Part shown: piece after piece, positions 1-7,280 of the stretch
Position numbering within the stretch: the first letter of the stretch is position 1
Layout of the letters: each line of letters begins with the position of its first letter
Assembly (NCBI GenBank): GCA_002424365.1
Contig: DIRQ01000039.1
Location: 1-16,482 of the forward strand
Origin: Syntrophomonas sp. UBA5432
GTDB taxonomy: Bacteria > Bacillota > Syntrophomonadia > Syntrophomonadales > Syntrophomonadaceae
Length of the DNA stretch: 16,482 nt
Direction of reading: 5' to 3'
Made by a program: the position numbers and the translations under genes
Notes under the pieces: model-generated
Seen by the model: only the letters and a program-made list of their open reading frames with translations
Told to the model about the DNA's origin: nothing
The model's database searches: none

Positions 1-35
1 TAAAATTAAAGGTAATATTTATAGGTGGTTAGGGA

Positions 36-692
36 ATGAAGATTGCTATTGACGGACCAGCCGGCGCGGGTAAAAGTACCGTTGCCAGAAAATTAGCTCA
101 AGAACTTGGATTTGTATATATAGATACCGGGGCTATGTACCGGGCTTTAACCTGGAAAGCGCTGCAAAAAAAAGTTGACCCCGGGAATACAGAAGCACTT
201 TATGAGCTTGCTAATAATATAAGGATTCACTTCGAATATCACTCAGGCCACCAGAAGGTTATATGTGATGGGGAAGATTTAACTGCTACCATCCGTTTAC
301 CAGAAGTAAGTGCCTTGGTTTCCACAGTTGCCTCTCATCCAGCTATTCGTAAAATAATGGTAGAACAACAGCAAGAGATGGCCCGTAGCATATCCGTAGT
401 TATGGACGGACGTGATATCGGAGAGTGTGTATTACCAGATGCTGAGTACAAGTTCTTTATAACTGCTAGTATTAAAGAGAGAACCAATAGGCGGGCAGCT
501 GAGCTTAGTAATAGTGGGTTTACTATTGATTATGATACCATCTTACAAGATATTACCCAACGTGATAAAAGAGATTCAGAACGGGAAGTAGGGAGTCTAA
601 AAATATTAGATGAATCAATAGTTATTGATACTAGTACTTTGACTATAGAACAGGTCTTGCAAAAAATGCTGGCCATTATTCAGGGGGAATGA
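36..692 (+). CDS. cmk: Cytidylate kinase (CMP/dCMP kinase)
   Basis: Cytoplasmic enzyme that phosphorylates CMP and dCMP with ATP to the diphosphates, salvaging nucleotides for RNA, DNA and phospholipid synthesis. The 218-aa protein has the family's usual length. It opens with the P-loop GPAGAGKS (residues 7-14), followed by DTGAMYR (30-36), which helps form the nucleotide-monophosphate site, and DGRDIG (from residue 124), the conserved CMP-kinase signature; the RDKRDSER stretch near 175-185 fits the lid. The ATG at 36 is supported by AGGTGG at 23-28, seven bases upstream. plsC starts one base after its stop, so the two are cotranscribed and probably translationally coupled. The pairing of cmk with plsC, ispH and S1 is typical of clostridia. 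Identification is secure. Confidence 0.97.
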   Translation: MKIAIDGPAGAGKSTVARKLAQELGFVYIDTGAMYRALTWKALQKKVDPGNTEALYELANNIRIHFEYHSGHQKVICDGEDLTATIRLPEVSALVSTVASHPAIRKIMVEQQQEMARSISVVMDGRDIGECVLPDAEYKFFITASIKERTNRRAAELSNSGFTIDYDTILQDITQRDKRDSEREVGSLKILDESIVIDTSTLTIEQVLQKMLAIIQGE

Positions 693-693
693 A

Positions 694-1287
694 ATGGTAT
701 ATTTCTTCGCTCGGGGTATATGTAGACTATTATTTAGTTTATTAGGTTTAAAAAAAGAAGGCATAGAGAAAATACCCCAAAAGGGGCCAGTTATTGTTGC
801 GTCCAATCATATGAGTAACTGGGATCCAATTATGGTTGGCATATCTTTATCGCGGCCAGTTCATTTTATGGCTAAAGTTGAGTTGTTTAATAATAAAATT
901 CTGGGTAAATTATTAACAGCAGTACATGCTTTTCCGGTAAAAAGGGGAACAGCCGATCGCAAGGCTATTCGCCAGGCGCTTGAAATTTTGGAGGAAGGAA
1001 AGGTGCTGGGGATTTTCCCGGAAGGTGCTCGCAAAAAAGTTTTACCTGATGCCCAGGTTCAAAGCGGTGTTGCTCTGCTGGCCTTAAAGTCAGGTGCCAC
1101 GATAATCCCGGTAGCCTGTATAGGAACCGACAAAGACTTTCCCCTGGGATGGTTTCGGCCTTTACTAGTAAAGGTGGGTGATCCGGTTAATTTACACCAA
1201 TATGCGGGGCGAAAAATTACTTCAGCATTGCTGGAACAAGTTAGCGAGGAGATAATGAAAGAAATTAATAGCCTTTTAGACAAATAA
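694..1287 (+). CDS. plsC: 1-acylglycerol-3-phosphate O-acyltransferase (PlsC family)
   Basis: Membrane-associated acyltransferase that adds the second acyl chain to lysophosphatidic acid, making phosphatidic acid for membrane lipids. Seen directly in the 197-aa protein: the catalytic HX4D motif NHMSNWD (H39, D44), the PVKRGTADR block around 81-89, and FPEGAR (108-113), which binds the glycerol phosphate; a hydrophobic N-terminus probably sits at the membrane. The length is usual for the short bacterial PlsC form. The start at 694 is one base after the cmk stop, with a GGGGG run just upstream serving as ribosome site. plsY and gpsA, which make the acceptor substrate, lie about 11 kb downstream in the same window. 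Substrate position (sn-2) is inferred from family membership. Confidence 0.93.
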   Translation: MVYFFARGICRLLFSLLGLKKEGIEKIPQKGPVIVASNHMSNWDPIMVGISLSRPVHFMAKVELFNNKILGKLLTAVHAFPVKRGTADRKAIRQALEILEEGKVLGIFPEGARKKVLPDAQVQSGVALLALKSGATIIPVACIGTDKDFPLGWFRPLLVKVGDPVNLHQYAGRKITSALLEQVSEEIMKEINSLLDK

Positions 1288-1346
1288 AGAAGGATTTATA
1301 TGTGTTAATACGAAATAAATACTTAGTATTTGGTGGGGTGTAAAAT

Positions 1347-3440
1347 TTGCAAACACGGCTTGCTCGGAATGCCGGATTTTGTGCTGGAGTCAGGAGGGCT
1401 GTTAAAATAGCCGAAGAAGCTGCAGATGAAGGGGGCAGATGGTATAGTTTGGGCCCTCTGGTACACAATGATGCAGTGGTAGATAATCTGAAAGCAAAAG
1501 GTATAATTCCGGTAAACCGGCTGGAAGATATTCAGGTGGGTGAGGACGCCGGTGTTATTATCAGGTCACACGGTGTACCACCTGAGATTATTGAACAGGC
1601 ACGAGAGAAAGGTTTGGGGATCAAGGATGCTACCTGTCCTCTGGTTAAAAGAGTTCATGAAATAGTAGCATCATTACGAGGTGAAGGATATGAAATAGTA
1701 GTTTATGGCGATGGTGGCCACCCTGAAGTACAAGCAATTAAGGGATGGAGTGACAACCAGGCTAGAGTAATCGCCAGCGTAGATGAAGCCTGTCAACTGC
1801 AGGTCGTGGATAAGTTGGGCGTAGTCTCCCAGACAACCAAAGATGAGGAGGAGTTTTACGCCATAGTTGATGCACTATTACCTCTTGCAAAAGAAATTAG
1901 AGTATTTAACACCATATGTTCGGCAACTCGGAAGCGGCAACAGACCGCCCGTGAAATTAGCTTAGGGGCAGATTTAATTGTCGTTCTGGGGGATCCAAAA
2001 AGTTCAAATACAGCCACTCTTGCCAGGGAGTGTAAAAATACAGGAGTTAAAACCCTGCAATTGCGGGATGCATCTGAAATCCCAGCTAATTGTTTGCAGG
2101 GAGTCTCCACGGTAGCGATTACTGCAGGAGCATCAACTCCAGACTGGATAATTAAGGAGGTATTGGATAGGATGACAGAGTTCGAAGAAAAGAATCAGCA
2201 AGAACTGGAACAGGAAACCATTAACGAACCGGAAATTAACAGTGGTCAAGAGAAAACTATTGGCAATGAAGCTGTTACGGAGGAAGCTATTACCCAACTA
2301 GCTAGTGAAGAAGAACGTGAGGAATCATTTGCTAAAATGGAAGCTGAGATGGCAGACTTTGAAACTCCCAGCCGGGGAGATATCATAAAGGGAACTGTTA
2401 TTCAGGTTCAGGATGACGAGGTAATGGTTGATGTAGGAGGAAAATCGGAAGGAATAATTCCTCTACGGGAAATGTCTTTAAAAGACATCAATTCCGCTAA
2501 AGACCTTGTAGATGTAGGTGACGAAATTGAGGTTATGGTTCTCAAATGGGATGATGACGGGACCATATTACTTTCCAAGAAAAAGGTAGATAGCCAAAAA
2601 GTTCTAAATAAATTGGGTGAGGATTTTAATGCTGGCTCCATTATTGAAGGTACCGTAACCGGAACCGTCAAGGGCGGTTTGTTAGTGGATGTTGGTATGG
2701 TAGCATTCCTTCCTGCTTCTCATGTAGAGGATGGCTATGTCAAGAACTTAGACCAGTATATTGGTAGAACCCTCCAATTTAAGATTATAGAATTTAATCG
2801 TAATAAAAGACGTGGCTCCCAGATTGTACTATCCCGTAAAGAACTGGTGGCGGAAGAGAAAAATCGCTTGAAAAAGGAATTTTGGGAAAACATTGAAGAA
2901 GGTCAGACCCGTTTAGGAAGAGTCAGACGTATTGTTGATTACGGTGCTTTCATTGACCTGGGTGGCTTTGAAGGATTGCTGCATGTATCAGAAATGGAAC
3001 ATCGCCGAGTAGAACATCCTTCAGATATATTGAATGAAGGCGATGAAATTGATGTTTATATTTTAGCCTTGGACCACGAAAAGGAAAGGGTCTCACTGAG
3101 CCGTAAAAAACTGCTTAAGAGTCCCTGGGAAATAGCTCAGGAAAAATACCACGAAGGTGATATTGTAGAAGGTACGGTAGTAAGAATTGCTCCTTTTGGT
3201 GCTTTTGTAGAACTTGATCCGGGAGTAGATGGTTTGGTTCACATATCCCAGATGGCTAATTACCGGGTTGAGAAACCGGAAGATGTAGTTTCAGTTAATG
3301 AAAAGATAAAAATTAAAATTATTAGTATTGACCCTGAACAGAAAAGAATTGGGTTATCAATAAAACAGGTACAGGACGAAGAGGAAGCCAACGAAGTTCA
3401 GCAGTACCTGGATGAGCAGGAAGATGAAAATATCGAGTAG
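1347..3440 (+). CDS. ispH-rpsA: IspH (HMBPP reductase) fused to ribosomal protein S1
   Basis: A 697-aa fusion. Residues 1 to about 280 are 4-hydroxy-3-methylbut-2-enyl diphosphate reductase, the [4Fe-4S] enzyme ending the MEP pathway with IPP and DMAPP. The three cluster cysteines are in GFCAGV (C12), DATCPLV (C97) and NTICSATRKRQ (C191). Substrate-site H40, H75, H125, E127, the TT pair at 163-164, the SSN stretch at 219-221 and S263 are also present. Residues about 281-340 form a Glu-rich linker. Four S1 RNA-binding repeats follow (about 343-411, 428-497, 515-587, 602-673), then an acidic tail. Start is TTG 1347, preceded by GGTGGGGTG (1332-1340). A 59-nt gap separates it from plsC. Such fusions are known in clostridia; the reading frame is continuous. 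The S1 part probably assists translation initiation or RNA binding. Confidence 0.95.
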   Translation: MQTRLARNAGFCAGVRRAVKIAEEAADEGGRWYSLGPLVHNDAVVDNLKAKGIIPVNRLEDIQVGEDAGVIIRSHGVPPEIIEQAREKGLGIKDATCPLVKRVHEIVASLRGEGYEIVVYGDGGHPEVQAIKGWSDNQARVIASVDEACQLQVVDKLGVVSQTTKDEEEFYAIVDALLPLAKEIRVFNTICSATRKRQQTAREISLGADLIVVLGDPKSSNTATLARECKNTGVKTLQLRDASEIPANCLQGVSTVAITAGASTPDWIIKEVLDRMTEFEEKNQQELEQETINEPEINSGQEKTIGNEAVTEEAITQLASEEEREESFAKMEAEMADFETPSRGDIIKGTVIQVQDDEVMVDVGGKSEGIIPLREMSLKDINSAKDLVDVGDEIEVMVLKWDDDGTILLSKKKVDSQKVLNKLGEDFNAGSIIEGTVTGTVKGGLLVDVGMVAFLPASHVEDGYVKNLDQYIGRTLQFKIIEFNRNKRRGSQIVLSRKELVAEEKNRLKKEFWENIEEGQTRLGRVRRIVDYGAFIDLGGFEGLLHVSEMEHRRVEHPSDILNEGDEIDVYILALDHEKERVSLSRKKLLKSPWEIAQEKYHEGDIVEGTVVRIAPFGAFVELDPGVDGLVHISQMANYRVEKPEDVVSVNEKIKIKIISIDPEQKRIGLSIKQVQDEEEANEVQQYLDEQEDENIE

Positions 3441-3463
3441 GAAACACCAAACGGGGTGATAAG

Positions 3464-3667
3464 ATGCCAATATTTGATTATCTTTGCCATCAATGCGGGA
3501 AAAAATTTGACATTATGATTTCTAATGCTGATAAAGATAAAGTAAAATGTCCGGAATGTAATTCTGGTAACGTTAAGCAGTTATTATCCTTATTCAATAC
3601 CGGTGGAGGCTCAAAAACGCTGCCTGCCAGTTGTCAGGGTTGCAGTGCAATGAACGCTGGTGGATGA
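3464..3667 (+). CDS. FmdB-type zinc ribbon protein
   Basis: A 67-aa protein starting MPIFDYLCHQCG, the characteristic opening of the FmdB/CxxC_CXXC_SSSS regulatory zinc-ribbon family. Two CxxC knuckles (C8/C11 and C29/C32) should bind one zinc. A third CxxC (C57/C60) lies in the Gly/Ser-rich tail. Family members are small proteins of uncertain function, named after a gene near formylmethanofuran dehydrogenase; a regulatory role has been suggested but is not shown by sequence. ATG 3464 has GGGGTGAT just upstream. It lies 23 nt after the ispH-rpsA stop and right before a strong terminator, so it is the last gene of the cmk-plsC-ispH-rpsA unit. Confidence 0.85.
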   Translation: MPIFDYLCHQCGKKFDIMISNADKDKVKCPECNSGNVKQLLSLFNTGGGSKTLPASCQGCSAMNAGG

Positions 3668-3680
3668 AGCATGAAGTTCT

Positions 3681-3704
3681 AGGCTGCCGTAGGCAGCCTT
3701 TTTT
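3681..3704 (+). terminator. Rho-independent terminator after the FmdB-type gene
   Basis: Perfect 8-bp stem AGGCTGCC (3681-3688) / GGCAGCCT (3692-3699) with a 3-nt loop, followed by a run of six T (3699-3704). It closes the cmk to FmdB unit. It lies only 17 nt before the mobA start, so it may also act as an attenuator for mobA-fni. Confidence 0.9.
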
Positions 3705-3721
3705 ACTGCGAGGTGTAAGGT

Positions 3722-4315
3722 TTGCAGACTAGTGGAGTAATTATGGCTGGTGGTAGAAGTTCCCGGATGAAGTTTAATAAGGCCTTTGCCCAGGTAGGTG
3801 GCAAACCGGTTATCCAGATAATAATTGAGAAATTAAAGCCGGTATTTCAAGAAATAATTATTATCAGTAATGAACCCCAACTTTTTACCAGCTTTGGATT
3901 ACCGATTTACCAGGACATTTATCCTTATCTGGGACCGGTGGGAGGGATACACTCAGCATTGGTAAATGCTAGCTATGACCAGATGTTTATTCTAGGATGT
4001 GATATGCCTTTTATCAATATGCAACTGGTAGATTACATGTTAAGTAAAATTAGTAATTATGATAGTGTGGTACCGGAAATAGATTCTTATTTACAACCCC
4101 TGGCAGCAGTTTATAATCGCACCTGCCTGCCGGTTTTTACCGAATGCCTGGAGCATGATAAACTTAAACTTACCCTTATATTTAGCGAATTAAATGCGTT
4201 GGTATTAAAAGAAGATGAATTGCAGAAGTTTGGCAGTGTAAGAGAGATGTTTTTTAACGTAAATGACCCGGATGCTTTAGCACAAGCCCAAAAAATAGCA
4301 GGGAGGTTATTATAA
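3722..4315 (+). CDS. mobA: Molybdenum cofactor guanylyltransferase (MobA-like)
   Basis: Cytoplasmic nucleotidyltransferase that joins GMP from GTP to molybdopterin, giving the dinucleotide cofactor of formate dehydrogenases and related enzymes. The 197-aa protein shows the nucleotide-binding start GVIMAGGRSSRMKFNKAF (5-22), PYLGPVGGI (68-76) that contacts the base, and LGCDMPF (91-97), whose Asp is the metal site. In the first motif the usual Gly after RM is Lys; the catalytic Lys (K20) is present. TTG 3722 is chosen because GAGGTG (3710-3715) lies six bases before it and translation from it covers the whole family. The stop is TAA 4313-4315, immediately followed by a second TAA. The 3' end overlaps the inferred fni start by four bases. 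A related nucleotidyltransferase with another substrate cannot be fully excluded. Confidence 0.87.
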   Translation: MQTSGVIMAGGRSSRMKFNKAFAQVGGKPVIQIIIEKLKPVFQEIIIISNEPQLFTSFGLPIYQDIYPYLGPVGGIHSALVNASYDQMFILGCDMPFINMQLVDYMLSKISNYDSVVPEIDSYLQPLAAVYNRTCLPVFTECLEHDKLKLTLIFSELNALVLKEDELQKFGSVREMFFNVNDPDALAQAQKIAGRLL

Positions 4316-5361
4316 TAAGAGGCCAGCGTAAAATTGAGCATATTTACATAGCTGGAAAGACTCCTGATGGTCCTACATCTACGGGATTTGAGGATGTTTG
4401 GCTGTTAAACTGCTCAGTTCCCGAACTTAACCTGGAAGATATAGATTTACGGTTTAAGGTCTGGGGAAAAGAACTGGAATTTCCTCTGATAGTTAATGCT
4501 ATTACCGGTGGAAGTGAACCAGCCCGGGATATTAATCGGGTTTTGGCAGGACTATGCCAGAAATATGGATTGGCTATGGCGGTAGGTTCACAGACCATAG
4601 CCCTGGAGGAACCCGGTTGGAAAGAAAGTTTTTCCGTAGTTCGGGAATATAACCCTGATGGAATCGTTATAGCTAACCTTAGTGCTACTGCTAGCAGAGA
4701 GGATGCCCGGGCTGCCGTACATATGATAAATGCTGACGCTTTACAGTTACATTTTAATATACCCCAGGAATTGGCTATGCCAGAAGGAGATCGCAATTTT
4801 AAAGGCATAATTGAGCAAGTAGCCCGGATAGTAGAAACCTGCCCGGTACCGGTGATAGCCAAAGAAGTAGGATTTGGCTTTTCTCGGGAAAGTGTTCAAC
4901 GCCTGTATGATGTTGGGGTAAGGATATTTGACATCGGGGGACAGGGAGGCACTAACTTTATAGCTATTGAAGATAAACGTGGGGGAGTCTTTCAGGGAGA
5001 ATTAAATAGCTGGGGTATACCTACGGCAGTAAGTCTCTTGGAAATCTTAGCCAGCAATTTGCAGGTAAAAATTATAGCTAGCGGGGGAATAAGGTCTGCG
5101 CCCGATGCAGCCAAGTCCCTGGCTCTGGGAGCTGATATGGTGGGAATAGCTGGTTCTTTGCTAAGAATCTTATTACATCAAGGAGCTGATGAACTGGATC
5201 GTTGGGTAAACGATTTTTTATATCGCCTGAGAGCTGTTTTTTTAATGTCTGGTGCTAGTGATATCAAAACCATTAGCGAAAAACCGGTAATAGTTCTAGG
5301 TCCCACCGCCGAATGGCTAAGAGCTCGCGACATCGACCCCAGCCAATGGGCCAGACGCTGA
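4312..5361 (+). CDS. fni: Type 2 isopentenyl-diphosphate delta-isomerase, apparent ATA start
   Basis: FMN- and NADPH-dependent TIM-barrel enzyme interconverting IPP and DMAPP. The frame is open from 4267 to 5361. Typical N-terminal features, RGQRKIEHI (residues 3-11), TGFEDV and the NAITGG loop, lie upstream of the first ATG/GTG/TTG (TTG 4543, codon 78), so that TTG is not the real start. ATA 4312 gives MIRGQRK..., matching from memory MTRAERK of B. subtilis Fni, and 349 aa, the same length. GGGAGG (4301-4306) lies five bases upstream. Further family motifs: AVGSQ, LQLHFNIPQELAMPEGDR, VIAKEVGFG, GGQGGTNF (FMN phosphate), ASGGIRSAPD, ADMVGIAG. The start overlaps the mobA stop by four bases. 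ATA 4315 or ATT 4309 are the alternatives. A G-to-A change or base error in a former ATGA overlap would explain the oddity. Confidence 0.9.
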   Translation: MIRGQRKIEHIYIAGKTPDGPTSTGFEDVWLLNCSVPELNLEDIDLRFKVWGKELEFPLIVNAITGGSEPARDINRVLAGLCQKYGLAMAVGSQTIALEEPGWKESFSVVREYNPDGIVIANLSATASREDARAAVHMINADALQLHFNIPQELAMPEGDRNFKGIIEQVARIVETCPVPVIAKEVGFGFSRESVQRLYDVGVRIFDIGGQGGTNFIAIEDKRGGVFQGELNSWGIPTAVSLLEILASNLQVKIIASGGIRSAPDAAKSLALGADMVGIAGSLLRILLHQGADELDRWVNDFLYRLRAVFLMSGASDIKTISEKPVIVLGPTAEWLRARDIDPSQWARR

Positions 5362-5390
5362 ATCAATTAAGAATTAAGCATTATTAATAA

Positions 5391-5421
5391 AAACAGCCAC
5401 TCTTTTATGGGTGGCTGTTTT
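5391..5421 (+). terminator. Rho-independent terminator after fni
   Basis: Perfect 10-bp stem AAACAGCCAC (5391-5400) / GTGGCTGTTT (5411-5420) with a 10-nt loop, ending in a short T run that forms part of the stem. It lies 30 nt after the fni stop and separates mobA-fni from the sporulation-type cluster. Confidence 0.8.
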
Positions 5422-5486
5422 GCACATAATCTTATAACAAAGGGGAAAAATATCTGCAGATAAAACAATTAGAAAGGATGAAGAGC

Positions 5487-6236
5487 ATGGTTAATTTCCC
5501 CTTTGGATTAATAGCCCTGGTAGTCATTTCCATACTTATATACTTCGGTGTGGCTCATCGGGTACTGGATCGCTTACGGCTTTCAGACAAAGCTGCTTTG
5601 GCGGTTATAGCTGCAATCATTATTGGTAGTTTCATTGATATCCCCCTGGGTCCCAGAATTGTTATAAATCTGGGAGGTTTAATTACTGTCGGCTTAGCCG
5701 GTTATGTTTTGCTGGGAGCAGGTACTAGCTATGAAAAAATTCGGGCTATTGTCGCTGCTGGAGTAACTGCCCTGGCCTTATTCCTGGCCGGCCGATTTCT
5801 GGGTGCTGAGCCTGAGAACATGTTCATTGATCCGCTCTACATTTATCCTATTGTAGCTGGTATCGTAGGTTACTTGGCAGGGAGATCCCGGCGAGGGGCT
5901 TTCTTTGCAGCGGTAATAGGAGTACTTACCTTAGATGTAGGCCAGTATTTCTATTTAGTGCGAGCAGGTCAGGCCGGCACCGTACACATTGGCGGCGCCG
6001 GTGCTTTTGATGCCCTTATCCTGGCCGGTATACTGGCGGTTCTACTGGCTGAACTAATAGGTGAAACCCTGGAAAGAATACAGGGTGGCCCCAAAACCGA
6101 AGGCAGGCCGGAAGAATTGATTAAAAATTTACAAGAACCTGAACCAGCACGTAAACCGGCAGAGATATATAAAGTTAAAGGTAATGATAATGATCAGCAA
6201 AAAGATGATCAAGACAGGGGTGATGAGCATGATTAA
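5487..6236 (+). CDS. DUF1614 family membrane protein
   Basis: A polytopic membrane protein of about 249 aa, recognised as DUF1614 from its hydrophobic layout and its place beside a SpoIIP-like gene. About six or seven membrane segments cover residues 5-195; small charged loops include RSRRG and GAEPENMF. The last 50 or so residues are polar and charged (QEPEPARKPAEIYKVKG, then Asp/Gln-rich), probably in the cytoplasm. No catalytic motif is visible and the function is unknown. ATG 5478 is also in frame, but AAAGG (5473-5477) touches it directly; ATG 5487 has a 9-base spacing and is preferred. The 3' end overlaps the next gene by 8 bases. It opens the DUF1614–SpoIIP-like–YIEGIA–DUF3189 run, after a terminator. 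Confidence 0.8.
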   Translation: MVNFPFGLIALVVISILIYFGVAHRVLDRLRLSDKAALAVIAAIIIGSFIDIPLGPRIVINLGGLITVGLAGYVLLGAGTSYEKIRAIVAAGVTALALFLAGRFLGAEPENMFIDPLYIYPIVAGIVGYLAGRSRRGAFFAAVIGVLTLDVGQYFYLVRAGQAGTVHIGGAGAFDALILAGILAVLLAELIGETLERIQGGPKTEGRPEELIKNLQEPEPARKPAEIYKVKGNDNDQQKDDQDRGDEHD

Positions 6237-7278
6237 ACGATGTTTTCTATTAACTGTTATGATACTCTTTATCATTACTGCCGGCGGTAGTGCTATGGCT
6301 CATAACGAATTGTCCGGGGGGGAATACTTTACCCTGGTAGATGAAAATAATAACGTAATTCTATTGACGGGGATGATGGTTAACAAAGGTGATGAATACA
6401 TCAGTGCAGATAACTCCCGTTACCGGGTAGTAGATATTGCTGGTCATACCGCTCGCTGCGTTTATCAGGGTAAGGAGAAAATGCCGGTCATTGATGATAG
6501 CCCACGTAGTAACGCTCTCGGTTATAGTGGTACTCGCCTGGCCCCGGTAGCAGCTAAGAAAAAAACTACCGTAGCCATTTATCATACCCATAGTGATGAG
6601 TCCTATGTACCCAGTGACGGCGCCGAGAGCGTAAATGGTAAAGGTGGAATTTATGATGTGGGCCAGGCCTTAAGCAATCGTCTACAGCAGTTGGGTTTTA
6701 ATGTACAGTATAACCATAATAATCATAACCCTCATGATGTCAATGCCTACAGTCGTTCCCGCAAGACTGCAGCCGGTCTTTTAAAACAAAGGCCGGATGT
6801 AATTCTCGATGTACACCGGGATGCTGTCCCTGCCGAGCAGTATCGCACCCAGGTTAAAGGTACCGAAGCAACTAAAGTAAAACTGGTAGTAGGCAATCAA
6901 AACCCTAATATGAAGACTAATTTAGAGTTTGCTAAACGCATGAAAGCGGCTATGGATAAGAAAACTCCTGGCCTTTCTAATGGCATTTTTATTGGTAAAG
7001 GAGACTATAACCAGGATCTCAGTCCCAGAGCTATGTTGATTGAGGTAGGTGCGCATACTAATAAGAAAAGCGATGCCACCCAGGGGGTAGCGCTCTTTGC
7101 CGATACACTACCAGCAGTAATGGGTATCAACACTATCAATGCCAATAATGCCCCTGCTGCCAAGCCCCTATCCACTCAGAACCAGGGAGCAGGAACTACT
7201 ATATTAATTATTTTGGTTGTGGTTGCTGCGGCTGCCGGTGGTTTTTACTTGCTGAATCGGGGCAGCACCAGTAAATAA
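6229..7278 (+). CDS. SpoIIP-like peptidoglycan amidase/endopeptidase with C-terminal anchor
   Basis: A 349-aa exported cell-wall hydrolase of the SpoIIP family. SpoIIP degrades septal peptidoglycan during engulfment. It has a signal peptide (1-24; MIKR, a hydrophobic core, likely cleavage after AMA), an N-terminal domain (about 25-85), then the catalytic domain with YHTHSDESY (118-126), DVHRD (194-198) and EVGAHTN (272-278); these His/Glu residues are the likely zinc and catalytic set. A Pro/Ala/Gln linker leads to a C-terminal membrane segment (about 324-342) and a short basic end. SpoIIP of B. subtilis is instead held by an N-terminal segment. The frame extends up to ATG 6184, but AGGGGTG (6216-6222) fits ATG 6229, six bases on. 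It overlaps the DUF1614 gene by 8 bases. It may be a paralogue of the canonical spoIIP, encoded elsewhere. Confidence 0.85.
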   Translation: MIKRCFLLTVMILFIITAGGSAMAHNELSGGEYFTLVDENNNVILLTGMMVNKGDEYISADNSRYRVVDIAGHTARCVYQGKEKMPVIDDSPRSNALGYSGTRLAPVAAKKKTTVAIYHTHSDESYVPSDGAESVNGKGGIYDVGQALSNRLQQLGFNVQYNHNNHNPHDVNAYSRSRKTAAGLLKQRPDVILDVHRDAVPAEQYRTQVKGTEATKVKLVVGNQNPNMKTNLEFAKRMKAAMDKKTPGLSNGIFIGKGDYNQDLSPRAMLIEVGAHTNKKSDATQGVALFADTLPAVMGINTINANNAPAAKPLSTQNQGAGTTILIILVVVAAAAGGFYLLNRGSTSK

Positions 7279-7280
7279 AT

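Noticed and set aside
1317..1331. Palindrome AAATAC-TTA-GTATTT before ispH-rpsA
   Set aside because: Six-base AT-rich arms are expected by chance at this composition. It has no T run for a terminator, and there is no other support for an operator.
4543..5361. fni starting at TTG 4543 (272 aa)
   Set aside because: Conserved type 2 isomerase sequence is encoded in frame upstream, so this start would remove essential N-terminal parts. There is also no good ribosome site before it.
5424..5431. CATAATCT as a sigma-G or sigma-F -10 box for the DUF1614 run
   Set aside because: The matching -35 position falls inside the fni terminator and does not resemble the consensus.
6184..6228. 15-residue upstream extension of the SpoIIP-like gene
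   Set aside because: It would place charged residues before the signal peptide and has no ribosome site; AGGGGTG fits ATG 6229.
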